A stretch of 64,000 nt of DNA. Origin: Macrococcus sp. 19Msa1099. GTDB lineage: Bacteria; Bacillota; Bacilli; Staphylococcales; Staphylococcaceae. Below, in pieces: positions 40,476 through 48,463 of the stretch. A program made the position numbers and the translations under genes. The stretch is from assembly GCA_019357535.2 (NCBI GenBank), contig CP079955.1:1178001-1242000 (forward strand), in the 5' to 3' direction. A model generated the notes under the pieces. That model made no database searches and was not told the DNA's origin. It worked only from the letters and a program-made list of their open reading frames with translations. The stretch's first letter is position 1, and each line of letters starts with the position of its first letter.

Positions 40476-41629
40476 CTCGCATCAGCGACTTTGTTATCAC
40501 GTTCTAAGAAGCTGATTATTCTGTCTGCATAATCCACAATCTTTTTAAGTTCGTTGATTTCTTCATCCTTACGACCTGTTCTTGTCGCATATTTAATGAT
40601 GTTACCAATCATGAAACCTTTATACGCTTCATAGCTGAATTGAGATTCTAGGAATCCGATGACATCTGTACCTAATCCGTTTGGAGCATAATGCGATGGT
40701 GGATTGATGTTTTTTATAGCCAGTTCTTTATTTTCAATCTCGCTTAATAATTGAGATTGGATTAATTTATTTCTATCAATATTGAAAGTTAAATGAGGAC
40801 CTTTTTCCCAATTCGCGTTTGAAACACTATCAGTTTTCGACATCAATGCCTCATATGATTTTTCTAATGTTACAAAATCAGTTTCTAGCTTTTGAATAGT
40901 ATTTTGTTTCTCTTCTAATCTCTTTTCATAGCTTGTAACTAATTCTGTTTCTTTATCCTGGTACTCCTTAATCACTTCATTCGCTCGTTGTAACGATTCT
41001 TTCAAATTCTTGTTCGCTTCAGCCGATACTTCAATCGTGCGTTTGTGTTGATTTAACTCTTTCTCATATTTCGATGTTAAGAATCTATCATTCATCTTTA
41101 ACGCGTCTGCACTCTTTTTATCTAAACGATCATAAGAATGTTGTAATGATTTAATATCACGTTCTTTAGCTTTGATTTGAAGTTCTTTTAACTGCAACTC
41201 TTCATCTTTTTTCGTAATTGTTACTTCAAGTTCTTTAATTTTATTCATAAAGTCATTACGTTCTGCATTCAATTTAGTGACTTCTTCTTTGTGCTTATCT
41301 CTATCATCAGTGACTGACGCCAAGTTCACTTGCAAGTCATCGACAATCTTCTGATGCTCTGCTTTATCAACCACATCATTAACAGGAATAGTGCTTGCTC
41401 CTTTATTCTTTTCTACAGGCTTTGTCTTAACTACTGGCACTTCATCAACAATAAGTCCTTGCTCTCTTTCTGCCTTTAACTTTTTGAATTCTTTCATATT
41501 TTCACTTCTGAATTGCAGTAACGTTTGATATGCCACACCAATTTTAGTTGCTGCTTCTTTCAGCGTTTTCGTTTCATGAATGATTTGATCAACCTCTGTT
41601 ATCACTAAACCTTTTAATGTCTTTGCCAT
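40472..41629 (-). CDS. Fusion of HTH, long coiled coil and DUF3310
   Basis: This 385-residue protein has three parts. Residues about 1-45 are a helix-turn-helix (TLKEAATKIGVAYQTLLQFR). Residues about 85-265 form a long heptad-rich coiled coil. Residues about 300-385 are a DUF3310 domain (PPSHYAPNGLGTDVIGFLES, IGNIIKYATRTGRKDEEINE, LKKIVDYADRIISFLE). DUF3310 (T7 gp1.7-like nucleotide kinase superfamily) normally stands alone in phages. The fusion suggests a DNA-tethered or oligomeric nucleotide-metabolism protein. It is placed 2 nt after an HTH gene. Confidence 0.85.
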   Translation of the reverse strand: MAKTLKGLVITEVDQIIHETKTLKEAATKIGVAYQTLLQFRSENMKEFKKLKAEREQGLIVDEVPVVKTKPVEKNKGASTIPVNDVVDKAEHQKIVDDLQVNLASVTDDRDKHKEEVTKLNAERNDFMNKIKELEVTITKKDEELQLKELQIKAKERDIKSLQHSYDRLDKKSADALKMNDRFLTSKYEKELNQHKRTIEVSAEANKNLKESLQRANEVIKEYQDKETELVTSYEKRLEEKQNTIQKLETDFVTLEKSYEALMSKTDSVSNANWEKGPHLTFNIDRNKLIQSQLLSEIENKELAIKNINPPSHYAPNGLGTDVIGFLESQFSYEAYKGFMIGNIIKYATRTGRKDEEINELKKIVDYADRIISFLERDNKVADAR

Positions 41630-41631
41630 AA

Positions 41632-41859
41632 TTAAATCTCTCCATTCTCATCGATGTTTATCAGTTCATCGATTGTCATATTTAATTTCTTACATAAACT
41701 GTTCAATGTATCTGTAAAGTGTCGTTTTCTATTAAGTTCGATATCGCCGAGATAACTTTTAGATATTCCTATAGATTCAGCAAATTCACGTTGTGACATT
41801 CTTTTATGTTTTCTAATCCATCTGACTTTTGCACCAATATTCACATTTCCGTACTGCAT
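41632..41859 (-). CDS. XRE-family small regulator
   Basis: This 75-residue protein has one lambda-type helix-turn-helix: RWIRKHKRMSQREFAESIGI, SKSYLGDIELNRKRH, then KKLNMTIDELINID. It probably controls early or middle transcription. It sits between a 130-residue hypothetical gene and the DUF3310 fusion, with 2-nt gaps. Confidence 0.88.
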   Translation of the reverse strand: MQYGNVNIGAKVRWIRKHKRMSQREFAESIGISKSYLGDIELNRKRHFTDTLNSLCKKLNMTIDELINIDENGEI

Positions 41860-41861
41860 AA

Positions 41862-42254
41862 TCAGGCTCCTGTCCTAGCGTTAAATAGATCCGGATAACG
41901 CTCAATGTATTTCTTCGGAATAGGTGCACCTGCTTCAATCATTTGAATAACAGTCTGTCTACCGCTATCCACAGTTCTTCTCTTTCGTATCGGTGTGGTT
42001 GCTGCTTTTTTCAGCGACCATTTGAAAGTGAAATGACGATGCCAGAATATGTTCTTGTTGATGCCATTTTCAACTGCTATATCGCTCCACTTTTTATATT
42101 CATCAGAAGTATTGTTAAATCTTTCTTTAGGACTTGTTATCGCTTCTTCAAACGTCATACCTCTTTTGACTACTCGCTCTCTATAAGCGTTATAACTAAC
42201 CTTTGAACGGTGTTTGTTATCTATCCAGTACTGGCCCATCGGTGTAGCTTTCAT
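41862..42254 (-). CDS. Hypothetical protein with repeated HTH-like segment (SA1788-type)
   Basis: This 130-residue basic protein: VSYNAYRERVVKRGMTFEEA and KWSDIAVENGINKNIFWHRH look like two HTH-like units as found in phage proteins close to HNH nucleases. The C-terminal TVIQMIEAGAPIPKKYIERY. The function is not known. GGGGAGATACTT precedes the ATG. Confidence 0.75.
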   Translation of the reverse strand: MKATPMGQYWIDNKHRSKVSYNAYRERVVKRGMTFEEAITSPKERFNNTSDEYKKWSDIAVENGINKNIFWHRHFTFKWSLKKAATTPIRKRRTVDSGRQTVIQMIEAGAPIPKKYIERYPDLFNARTGA

Positions 42255-42266
42255 AAGTATCTCCCC

Positions 42267-42446
42267 TTACTCATATTCAACTGTGTGTGGTATTGTCATA
42301 CCTGCGTATGTTTCTTCTTTAGTTTCTTTCACGACTTTATAAATAATTGTTTTATCTGAACCATGATCTGTTAGTTCGATACGAGCGACATCATCGATGC
42401 CGACCTCGTATACGAATAACTCACTTTTAATTTTCTTTATCTTCAT
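42267..42446 (-). CDS. Hypothetical small protein
   Basis: ATG 42446 overlaps the previous stop (ATGA). The 59-residue protein MKIKKIKSELFVYEVGIDDV contains a beta-rich ARIELTDHGSDKTIIYKVVK. No known family. Confidence 0.7.
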   Translation of the reverse strand: MKIKKIKSELFVYEVGIDDVARIELTDHGSDKTIIYKVVKETKEETYAGMTIPHTVEYE

Positions 42447-42664
42447 ATCAAATCCCAAATTTCTACTTGCCCTAACTCTTCTTCACGCATAAGTTTGTGC
42501 AAGTTTATGAATTCTTGAAGTTCATCTGATGTAACTTCTTTTTGTACATGTTTCAAAATTCCTATTCCAATAAGTCTGTAACCATCACGTCCTCTTAATG
42601 GAATTACTGTAACTTTCCATTCTTTCTTCTGGTCATAAAGTTTGAATCTATTTAGTAAACTCAT
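42443..42664 (-). CDS. Hypothetical small protein
   Basis: This 73-residue protein, MSLLNRFKLYDQKKEWKVTV, has a beta-rich first half and a helical second half (SDELQEFINLHKLMREEELG). It overlaps its neighbours by 4 nt on both sides, so it is translationally coupled in the early operon. Unknown function. Confidence 0.75.
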   Translation of the reverse strand: MSLLNRFKLYDQKKEWKVTVIPLRGRDGYRLIGIGILKHVQKEVTSDELQEFINLHKLMREEELGQVEIWDLI

Positions 42665-42939
42665 AAGTTCACTCCTTGGTCATATAATTCATGGTTTATA
42701 TTGTGATTGAGTTGATTAACATTAAACTTGTTACTGGTCTTATCATCTCTATCGATGCACATCTTTATTTTTATGCCACCTTTTTCTCTGGTCATGAGTG
42801 TGACATATCCCTTAATACCTTTGGTCGATAGATACTCCTGGATTGCATATTCTTCTGAATAGAATCCCGCTTCTTTAAAGTGCTGATCAAAGTGCTTTGC
42901 AACATCCGAATTCAAGTAATAGACTTCTGATTTTGACAT
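42661..42939 (-). CDS. DUF1064/RusA-position hypothetical protein
   Basis: Start ATG 42939 (MSKSEVYYLNSDVAKHFDQH) follows AAGGAGTGATTCAA, giving 92 residues. It lies where staphylococcal phages often encode small DNA-binding or RusA-like proteins after ssb, but I see no catalytic motif. The function is unknown. Confidence 0.7.
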   Translation of the reverse strand: MSKSEVYYLNSDVAKHFDQHFKEAGFYSEEYAIQEYLSTKGIKGYVTLMTREKGGIKIKMCIDRDDKTSNKFNVNQLNHNINHELYDQGVNL

Positions 42940-42965
42940 TTGAATCACTCCTTTAATACATTAAA

Positions 42966-43484
42966 TTAGAAGGGCAAATCATCCGTATTGATATCCATAC
43001 TTTCAATAGATAGTTCAGCATTCGCAAATGGATTTTCGTGTTGTTGCGAGTATCCGTTATTTGCGTTATTTTGCCCTCTGTTGACGTTTTGGTTATTTTG
43101 GTTATTGTTGTTCGTCTGAGTATGATTCGCTTGTTGTACGCTGTTATTTTGTTGATTTTGGCTATTCTTTGGTTCTAGGAACTGAACGCTATCACAAATC
43201 ACTTCTGTAACATATACACGCTGTCCTTCTTTGTTATCGTAGCTGCGTGATTGGAGACGACCTTCAACTCCTGCTAATGAACCTTTGTTGAGATAGTTAT
43301 TTACGTTTTCGGCTTGTTTACGAAATACGATACAGTTGATAAAATCAGCTTGTCGTTCACCTTGCGCATTAGTAAAGTTACGATTGATTGCAAGTGTAAA
43401 GGTTGCTACCGAAACTCCTGATGGTGTTACGCGATATTGTGGATCAGCCGTAAGCCTTCCTACAAGCACAACTCGATTAATCAT
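42966..43484 (-). CDS. ssb: Single-stranded DNA-binding protein
   Basis: This 172-residue protein has an N-terminal OB fold ([60 protein letters not shown]), a glutamine/asparagine-rich linker, and the acidic tip [10 protein letters not shown]. The tip recruits partner proteins. It protects single-stranded DNA in phage replication and RecT recombination. Its start lies inside the end of an HNH gene (overlap 8 nt), which itself follows an abandoned ssb start. Confidence 0.96.
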   Translation of the reverse strand: MINRVVLVGRLTADPQYRVTPSGVSVATFTLAINRNFTNAQGERQADFINCIVFRKQAENVNNYLNKGSLAGVEGRLQSRSYDNKEGQRVYVTEVICDSVQFLEPKNSQNQQNNSVQQANHTQTNNNNQNNQNVNRGQNNANNGYSQQHENPFANAELSIESMDINTDDLPF

Positions 43485-43998
43485 TTTTTGCCTCCTGATA
43501 TTCTCTTATTTTTTTACTTACCGTCTTGCGATGTAAGTTAAATTCTCTTCCGATTTTTGGGTATGACCATCCTTTTTCCCTTAATTCAATCATCTTTTCG
43601 ACATCCACATGTTTGTACTGAGGGTGGTTTTCTTTCGTTAAATCCATTTCTTTCCGTCTTTTAGATAATAAACTTCTTGTGGATATGCTTCTTTTCATTC
43701 CTATATGATGATGCGCTGTGTGTTCGCCTTGTCTCATTAATTTTAAATTTTCGATACGATTGTCATGTTTTATTTCGTTTATGTGATGGACCACTTCACC
43801 TTTTTTTAAGAACCTATTTAATTCGACTTCCATCATTAATCTATGTTCAAATACATAACCATTTATGTCTCCATGTGGATGATTTTTTACGCACAATTGA
43901 ACATATCCTCTATTTGTAAATTTTCTACCTGTTACATTGAAATACTTATTATCGATTTTCAGTGTATACATTACTTGTTTTTCTAAAGTAGGCGGCAT
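43477..43998 (-). CDS. HNH endonuclease inserted at ssb
   Basis: This 173-residue protein: HNH_3 core [40 protein letters not shown], then a C-terminal helix-turn-helix ([20 protein letters not shown]). These are free-standing homing endonucleases that spread by cutting phage DNA lacking them. The start has AAGGAGTGAAAAT, the SD of which is made from the last codons of the vestigial ssb ORF. Its 3' end overlaps the functional ssb. Confidence 0.93.
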   Translation of the reverse strand: MPPTLEKQVMYTLKIDNKYFNVTGRKFTNRGYVQLCVKNHPHGDINGYVFEHRLMMEVELNRFLKKGEVVHHINEIKHDNRIENLKLMRQGEHTAHHHIGMKRSISTRSLLSKRRKEMDLTKENHPQYKHVDVEKMIELREKGWSYPKIGREFNLHRKTVSKKIREYQEAKND

Positions 43999-44002
43999 AT
44001 TT

Positions 44003-44047
44003 TCACTCCTTTGTTAAGCGTCCTACGAGTACTACACGGTTTATCAT
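44003..44047 (-). pseudogene. Vestigial ssb start (14 codons)
   Basis: ATG 44047, overlapping the upstream stop as ATGA and preceded by GAGGTGAAAGC, encodes [12 protein letters not shown] then KE and a stop. The twelve residues equal the N-terminus of the ssb at 43484, but most codons differ at silent positions. It is the remnant of the former ssb interrupted by the HNH gene. Confidence 0.85.
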
Positions 44048-44238
44048 GCTTTCACCTCATTAACTTCAATAGCTACAATTTTTGATGGGTTGATGTATTT
44101 GTTTATATCAAATAACAAACAGGTTACACCTTCTCGCATACCTTTCTTACATGCATCTACTACAGGTTCTACTTCGTCTTCTGGCAAAATACTGTCTACA
44201 ATCCATCTACCTTCTAATATCACTCTGATTCGTCTCAT
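44044..44238 (-). CDS. Hypothetical small protein
   Basis: This 64-residue protein, MRRIRVILEGRWIVDSILPE, has a C-terminal CLLFDINKYINPSKIVAIEV. It is coupled by ATGA overlaps to both neighbours. The family is not recognised. Confidence 0.75.
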   Translation of the reverse strand: MRRIRVILEGRWIVDSILPEDEVEPVVDACKKGMREGVTCLLFDINKYINPSKIVAIEVNEVKA

Positions 44239-44411
44239 TTCATTTCCTCCATCATTTCATTAATTTGTTTAATCATTGAATCTGCAAAATCAAGAAACTG
44301 TACTCTGTCGACATCTTCCTCTGACGCCCTCACGTTATGTCTAGCAATAACGACCTGTACTTTTAATTCCTTAACTTTAGTCTTAAGCTGTCGCAGTTTC
44401 TGTTGGTCCAT
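44235..44411 (-). CDS. Hypothetical helical small protein
   Basis: Start ATG 44411 (MDQQKLRQLKTKVKELKVQV) after GGATTGAGGAAT, 58 residues, all-helical. An upstream in-frame ATG lies within the previous gene. Unknown function. Confidence 0.7.
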   Translation of the reverse strand: MDQQKLRQLKTKVKELKVQVVIARHNVRASEEDVDRVQFLDFADSMIKQINEMMEEMK

Positions 44412-44559
44412 ATTCCTCAATCCCCTTTCGAGTTTGTAACTCATGGTCTTTTTGAGCTACCAGAACACGTAACTCTAATTCATTTGATGCCCAGTCAATC
44501 ATTCGTTGCGCATATTTTTCTGTACAGTTAAGACGTCTCATGATTTGTTCTTTAGTCAT
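44383..44559 (-). CDS. Hypothetical small protein
   Basis: The frame MTKEQIMRRLNCTEKYAQRM then IDWASNELELRVLVAQKDHE, 58 residues, starts after GGAGGTGATCAAGC. It overlaps the previous gene's stop by 8 nt and the next start by 29 nt. It resembles small helical phage proteins near helicase loaders. Confidence 0.7.
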   Translation of the reverse strand: MTKEQIMRRLNCTEKYAQRMIDWASNELELRVLVAQKDHELQTRKGIEEYGPTETATA

Positions 44560-45166
44560 GCTTGATCACCTCCGCAACATTTTCTAATGCAGAAACCATG
44601 CGACCAGCTATTTTACTTAGCACACGTTCTTTCATTTTCAACTCCTGCAATCTTTCGTTTGATACAACTACAAAGTTTTCATCATGAAGTAGCTTTGCAT
44701 ATTCCTTAATTGCTTGTTCTTTCGATTGTTCTTTTTGTTGATCTTTAATTTGTTCTAACTGCTCAAAATCCCATTTATAATCTTGCTTTTCGCTTTTTCT
44801 ATCAACTAGCTTGTCGATTGTTCTTTTAAGAATATCTTCAACATACTGCATCGTTCTGTATTTGGGATTTAGAAATGTTGGTGTACCTAAACCAAACTTT
44901 TCATCCATTTCGATTTTCTTTGGTGATAAATCTGTTGCGTGTGCACAATCAAATCCGATAACACCATCATTCTCATAAGTGATCCCTCTATGAAAAACAT
45001 TATCTATAATATCTCTTTCTCCCTCATTTTTAGGCGTGTAATGAAGATAGCCACATAGATGACCCAGGTGCTCATGCCTAACAATTTCATATCTGATACC
45101 TTTATAAATCTGACTTCTAAAATTACCTTCTTTTTTCACAAGTTCTTTCATTTCCTTGAGTTCCAT
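44552..45166 (-). CDS. Hypothetical phage protein with coiled-coil C-terminus
   Basis: Start ATG 45166 (MELKEMKELVKKEGNFRSQI) is preferred; GGAGAAGTGAAACGA lies before it. The 204-residue protein has a compact N-terminal domain (YKGIRYEIVRHEHLGHLCGY, ITYENDGVIGFDCAHATDLS) and a C-terminal helical region (LLHDENFVVVSNERLQELKM). It contains several His/Cys but no catalytic motif I can name. It starts 26 nt after the helicase loader. Confidence 0.75.
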   Translation of the reverse strand: MELKEMKELVKKEGNFRSQIYKGIRYEIVRHEHLGHLCGYLHYTPKNEGERDIIDNVFHRGITYENDGVIGFDCAHATDLSPKKIEMDEKFGLGTPTFLNPKYRTMQYVEDILKRTIDKLVDRKSEKQDYKWDFEQLEQIKDQQKEQSKEQAIKEYAKLLHDENFVVVSNERLQELKMKERVLSKIAGRMVSALENVAEVIKHD

Positions 45167-45191
45167 TCGTTTCACTTCTCCTTTTGTATGT

Positions 45192-45977
45192 TTATTGCAT
45201 TCTTCTGTCTGCACCATCTAATGTTAAAAACGTTGCACCATTGCATATTCTTGAATAAGCACGTTTCAGCATAAAATCTGATGGCATTTCATTAATGATG
45301 TCTAAGTTCGTTGTATAGATTGTATTCAAGCCTTGTCGCTTATTCGTGATCTCATACAACTTCTCACATGCCCAATCCGTCTGCTTGTTAGCACCGACAT
45401 CATCCAGGACTAATAAATCTACTTCACTAACTAATCGCATGATTTTTTCTTCTGTATCATCATTCTTTTTGTTAAATGATGCTTTGATGAGTGATAAAAG
45501 CTCAACATTATCGATGAAAAGCACTGTATTACCTTTGTCTTTCAAATATCTAGCGATAGAAAATGCAAGGAATGACTTGCCTGTTCCTGTATCACCCTGT
45601 ATAACGATTGTTTTAGGATTTTGTTTACTGAACTCTTTACAGAAGTTAGATGCTACTTTATAAGCGTTATATATTTCAGGACTTGCTTTTTCGAGATCAA
45701 TGTCATTATTCTTGAAGGACGCCTTTTTCAGATCCGGATTAATCAACGATTGATTGAAGTAATAGTTAATCTTTCTTTGCTGCATTCGTTTCTTATCTGC
45801 TCTTACTAACTCTCTAAGGTGACAGTCACATTTGATTACTAGCTCACGTGTTCCATCATCATTTACTTTATATGTGTTCTTTGTACCGCATTTATCACAT
45901 GTTTCCTCTTCGATTTCTGGAATACCTCGATTTGCTACTGCTTTCATAAGTTCACTATTCAGTAATGATTTCAACAT
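45192..45977 (-). CDS. DnaC/DnaI-like helicase loader ATPase
   Basis: Start ATG 45977 behind a weak GGCGGTGAAG; 261 residues. An N-terminal zinc ribbon (CDKCGTKN...IKCDCH, about 30-55) is followed by the AAA+ core: Walker A QGDTGTGKSFLAFSIARYLK (about 126), Walker B VDLLVLDDVGANKQTDW, sensor IYTTNLD, arginine finger KRAYSRICN. It delivers the replicative helicase to the initiator complex. It overlaps the DnaD-like gene by 23 nt. Confidence 0.93.
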   Translation of the reverse strand: MLKSLLNSELMKAVANRGIPEIEEETCDKCGTKNTYKVNDDGTRELVIKCDCHLRELVRADKKRMQQRKINYYFNQSLINPDLKKASFKNNDIDLEKASPEIYNAYKVASNFCKEFSKQNPKTIVIQGDTGTGKSFLAFSIARYLKDKGNTVLFIDNVELLSLIKASFNKKNDDTEEKIMRLVSEVDLLVLDDVGANKQTDWACEKLYEITNKRQGLNTIYTTNLDIINEMPSDFMLKRAYSRICNGATFLTLDGADRRMQ

Positions 45978-46842
45978 CTTCACCGCCTAACATCTGTCTC
46001 ATGTTTCTTTCGTTACGTTCCTTAAGCCTTGCGATTTCTTCAGGTGAACGTTTTGTCGTCTGCACATTAGGTTTAACTTGATTGTTATCCTTAGTCTGTC
46101 TAGCAATTTCATTAGCATCTATTTCAGCTGTTGTCTTAAATCCTTTGTTATGCCAGTTTCTTAATATGCCATTCACATATTTATAGTTTTTAATACCTGC
46201 TTCAATACCTACATCTAATGCCTTGCTGACGATAGAGTCTCCTTCATCTCCAAAATCATCTATCCAAGCAAATAACTTCTGCATTGTTATTGGATCTAGG
46301 TAGCCATAACCACCTTGTTCGAAGATATCGAATGACGAAGGACGAGTTGTTTCTCTTTCGTTTTCTTTTTCTTTAATTTCCTTTTCTTTTTCTTTCTTTT
46401 CTTTTTCTTTCTTCCATAGACTATCTATACTGTATGGATACTGTATAACTTTATTGTTTTTCTCTAGAGAATTAACATAATCAACGTACTTTATTGCAAA
46501 TGGTTGATGTTTTACGTTCTCCAGATCAGCCTTAACTCGCGTGATAACCTTTTCTGAATTATTCCAATTAAATTTGGCCCAATTTCTGATATATATTTCT
46601 TTTGTTGGTTGGTTATATTCAATCTTTCCGTATTCAATGAAACGAGTTAATAACTTCTCAACAGTTTCACGATTGTAACCTGTTTCTAGTTCGATAACTC
46701 TAGAAGGCAATTCATATATCCCTATCTGAGACGTTTTGCTATTAGTCATCAGGTAGATATAGAAATACTTTTCTTCTGGTGTTAAATCTAAAACAAATGC
46801 ATCTTGCCAAAAGCTAACATTCAAATATCTATGTGTACTCAT
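45955..46842 (-). CDS. Replisome organiser / DnaD-like initiator
   Basis: This 295-residue protein has an N-terminal winged-helix (RYLNVSFWQDAFVLDLTPEE, IGIYELPSRVIELETGYNRE), a lysine/glutamate-only linker (about 140-165), and a C-terminal DnaD/DnaB_2 domain (IVSKALDVGIEAGIKNYKYV, NGILRNWHNKGFKTTAEI). It is the phage replication initiator. The origin is probably within this gene: 46427-46446 holds two ATACTGTAT repeats 11 bp apart next to the purine-rich linker DNA. It overlaps the upstream HNH gene by 4 nt. Confidence 0.9.
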   Translation of the reverse strand: MSTHRYLNVSFWQDAFVLDLTPEEKYFYIYLMTNSKTSQIGIYELPSRVIELETGYNRETVEKLLTRFIEYGKIEYNQPTKEIYIRNWAKFNWNNSEKVITRVKADLENVKHQPFAIKYVDYVNSLEKNNKVIQYPYSIDSLWKKEKEKKEKEKEIKEKENERETTRPSSFDIFEQGGYGYLDPITMQKLFAWIDDFGDEGDSIVSKALDVGIEAGIKNYKYVNGILRNWHNKGFKTTAEIDANEIARQTKDNNQVKPNVQTTKRSPEEIARLKERNERNMRQMLGGEDVEIITE

Positions 46843-47594
46843 TCCTTAACCTCCTCTATCAAGGTTAGAACTTCATCCCTGAATCTTGTCCAACTAGTTG
46901 AATTAACTGCAGCATCTATAACTTCTTGATACTGTTCATCATCAACTTGCTCATACCAATCTTTCATTAGTTCTTTTAATTGACGATCATTGTAGTAAAG
47001 TCCTCTATTCTTCAAAATCCCTCTGATATAACTGGCGTTTCTTATATAAGTTTTTACTGGATTCCTGTTGTAGTATGCGATGCGTGGAACCTTTTCAAAA
47101 GCTATTTGAATTCCTTTGTCATAGTAAACATCGTAAGCTGCGTCAATTGCAGTCATCAATTCTTGCATTGAGTATTTTCTCAGCCAAGATTTGATATTTT
47201 TAAGCCCTTGAGTTTCGACAGTGCATTCAAAAACTCTCTCGAAATATTCTGCTACTTTTTTCGCTTCAATATTCTTAAGGTCTAGCAACTCTTCTTTCCA
47301 TAGCATCATGAATTCAATTTGTTGTTTGCGCTCATTTAGTAATTTCAACTCATCATGCTGTTTATCCATCACTGCAGTGTCGCTTAGCTTTCTATCTCGT
47401 TTTCCGCTGTTACATTCAAAACATGAAGTTATTAAGTTCATAATGTCATTTGTGCCACCTTTAGCAACCGGTTCAATGTGATCTACATTTAACACGATAT
47501 CCGGCGCCTTATTACCACAATACTGACATGTAAAGTTGTCTCTTTTAAAAACTTCAAATCTAATTTTGTTAGATAAGCTTTTTCTTTTTGCCAT
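46839..47594 (-). CDS. HNH endonuclease (replication region)
   Basis: This 251-residue protein starts MAKRKSLSNKIRFEVFKRDN; HNH core with CxxC zinc ligands FTCQYCGNKAPDIVLNVDHI, EPVAKGGTNDIMNLITSCFE, CNSGK. The long helical C-terminus has no zinc ribbons, so it is different from the mobile HNH proteins elsewhere in the phage and belongs to the type regularly found beside replisome organisers. Perhaps acts in DNA processing. Confidence 0.88.
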   Translation of the reverse strand: MAKRKSLSNKIRFEVFKRDNFTCQYCGNKAPDIVLNVDHIEPVAKGGTNDIMNLITSCFECNSGKRDRKLSDTAVMDKQHDELKLLNERKQQIEFMMLWKEELLDLKNIEAKKVAEYFERVFECTVETQGLKNIKSWLRKYSMQELMTAIDAAYDVYYDKGIQIAFEKVPRIAYYNRNPVKTYIRNASYIRGILKNRGLYYNDRQLKELMKDWYEQVDDEQYQEVIDAAVNSTSWTRFRDEVLTLIEEVKE

Positions 47595-47627
47595 TTAACT
47601 TACTCCTTTCTAAAAGAATGGAGGGTC

Positions 47628-48458
47628 TTACCCCTCCGTATTTTCATCTGTGATATCCAGCAATTCATAGTCTGGTGCTTCAAGCATCGTGTCATCAGGT
47701 GTGACGTCTTTAATCTTGCTGATATCCTTACCTGTACCTTCGTCATAAGCAACTTGTTGCTGCACTTCTACGCTGATCGGCAAATACTTCCACATATGAC
47801 GAACAACAGTTTTCTTGGCCATCTCTTCATAATCTGATGTCCAAGGACTGAATTTTGAGTTAGCAGCTTTACTTCTACCTTTACGCTTTTCAATGTCCGC
47901 TTTACTCATAAATTCGAACTGATATCCTCCATCTTTAAAGTGTGCAACTGCATATGCTCCAACGAACTCACCTTTGTCTGCGTTTATAGTCGGTTTGTGG
48001 ACTAACTTGCTTTCTAATCCTAGTTCATAATCAAATTCATCGTTACTATATACTGCATGTGCATAGATTGATTTGATATGACCGCTTCTTCGTGCTAGAT
48101 CAATCATTCCTTTATATCCGATAATGAACTGAACTTCTTTGATACCTTTATTTTTATTGTTGAAAGGTAGTAAGTAGCAATGACCCATCAATCCAGGCTC
48201 TAATCCAAGTTGTGCTGCTTGCATCACTGCTCCAAGTAAACTTCCTACATCTGCATCTTTTAATGCAGGAGTTGTTCTGATTGTTGTCATTGCTAATCGT
48301 GTTAAACGATCAATATCCATATGCTTTGGTAAAGCTTGTGCCATTGCCGGTGCCATCTTCTTCATGTAATCATCAATCGTCTGAGGTTTCGGTTGATTTG
48401 CCACTTGATTTTGTTGTGTAGTTTGTACCTGTTGTTTTAAAGATTCAGTAGTTGCCAT
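47628..48458 (-). CDS. recT: RecT single-strand annealing protein
   Basis: This 276-residue protein has the RecT core DIDRLTRLAMTTIRTTPALK, LLGAVMQAAQLGLEPGLMGH, CYLLPF, VQFIIGYKGMIDLARRSG and SPWTSDYEEMAKKTVVRHMW. It anneals complementary strands in phage recombination. The partner exonuclease is encoded immediately upstream. The glutamine-rich N-terminus is likely disordered. Confidence 0.95.
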   Translation of the reverse strand: MATTESLKQQVQTTQQNQVANQPKPQTIDDYMKKMAPAMAQALPKHMDIDRLTRLAMTTIRTTPALKDADVGSLLGAVMQAAQLGLEPGLMGHCYLLPFNNKNKGIKEVQFIIGYKGMIDLARRSGHIKSIYAHAVYSNDEFDYELGLESKLVHKPTINADKGEFVGAYAVAHFKDGGYQFEFMSKADIEKRKGRSKAANSKFSPWTSDYEEMAKKTVVRHMWKYLPISVEVQQQVAYDEGTGKDISKIKDVTPDDTMLEAPDYELLDITDENTEG

Positions 48459-48463
48459 AATTA

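Noticed and set aside
46839-47594. HNH gene as a mobile insertion
   Set aside because: It has 4-nt overlap with the initiator gene and no disrupted neighbour, and this type regularly accompanies replisome organisers.
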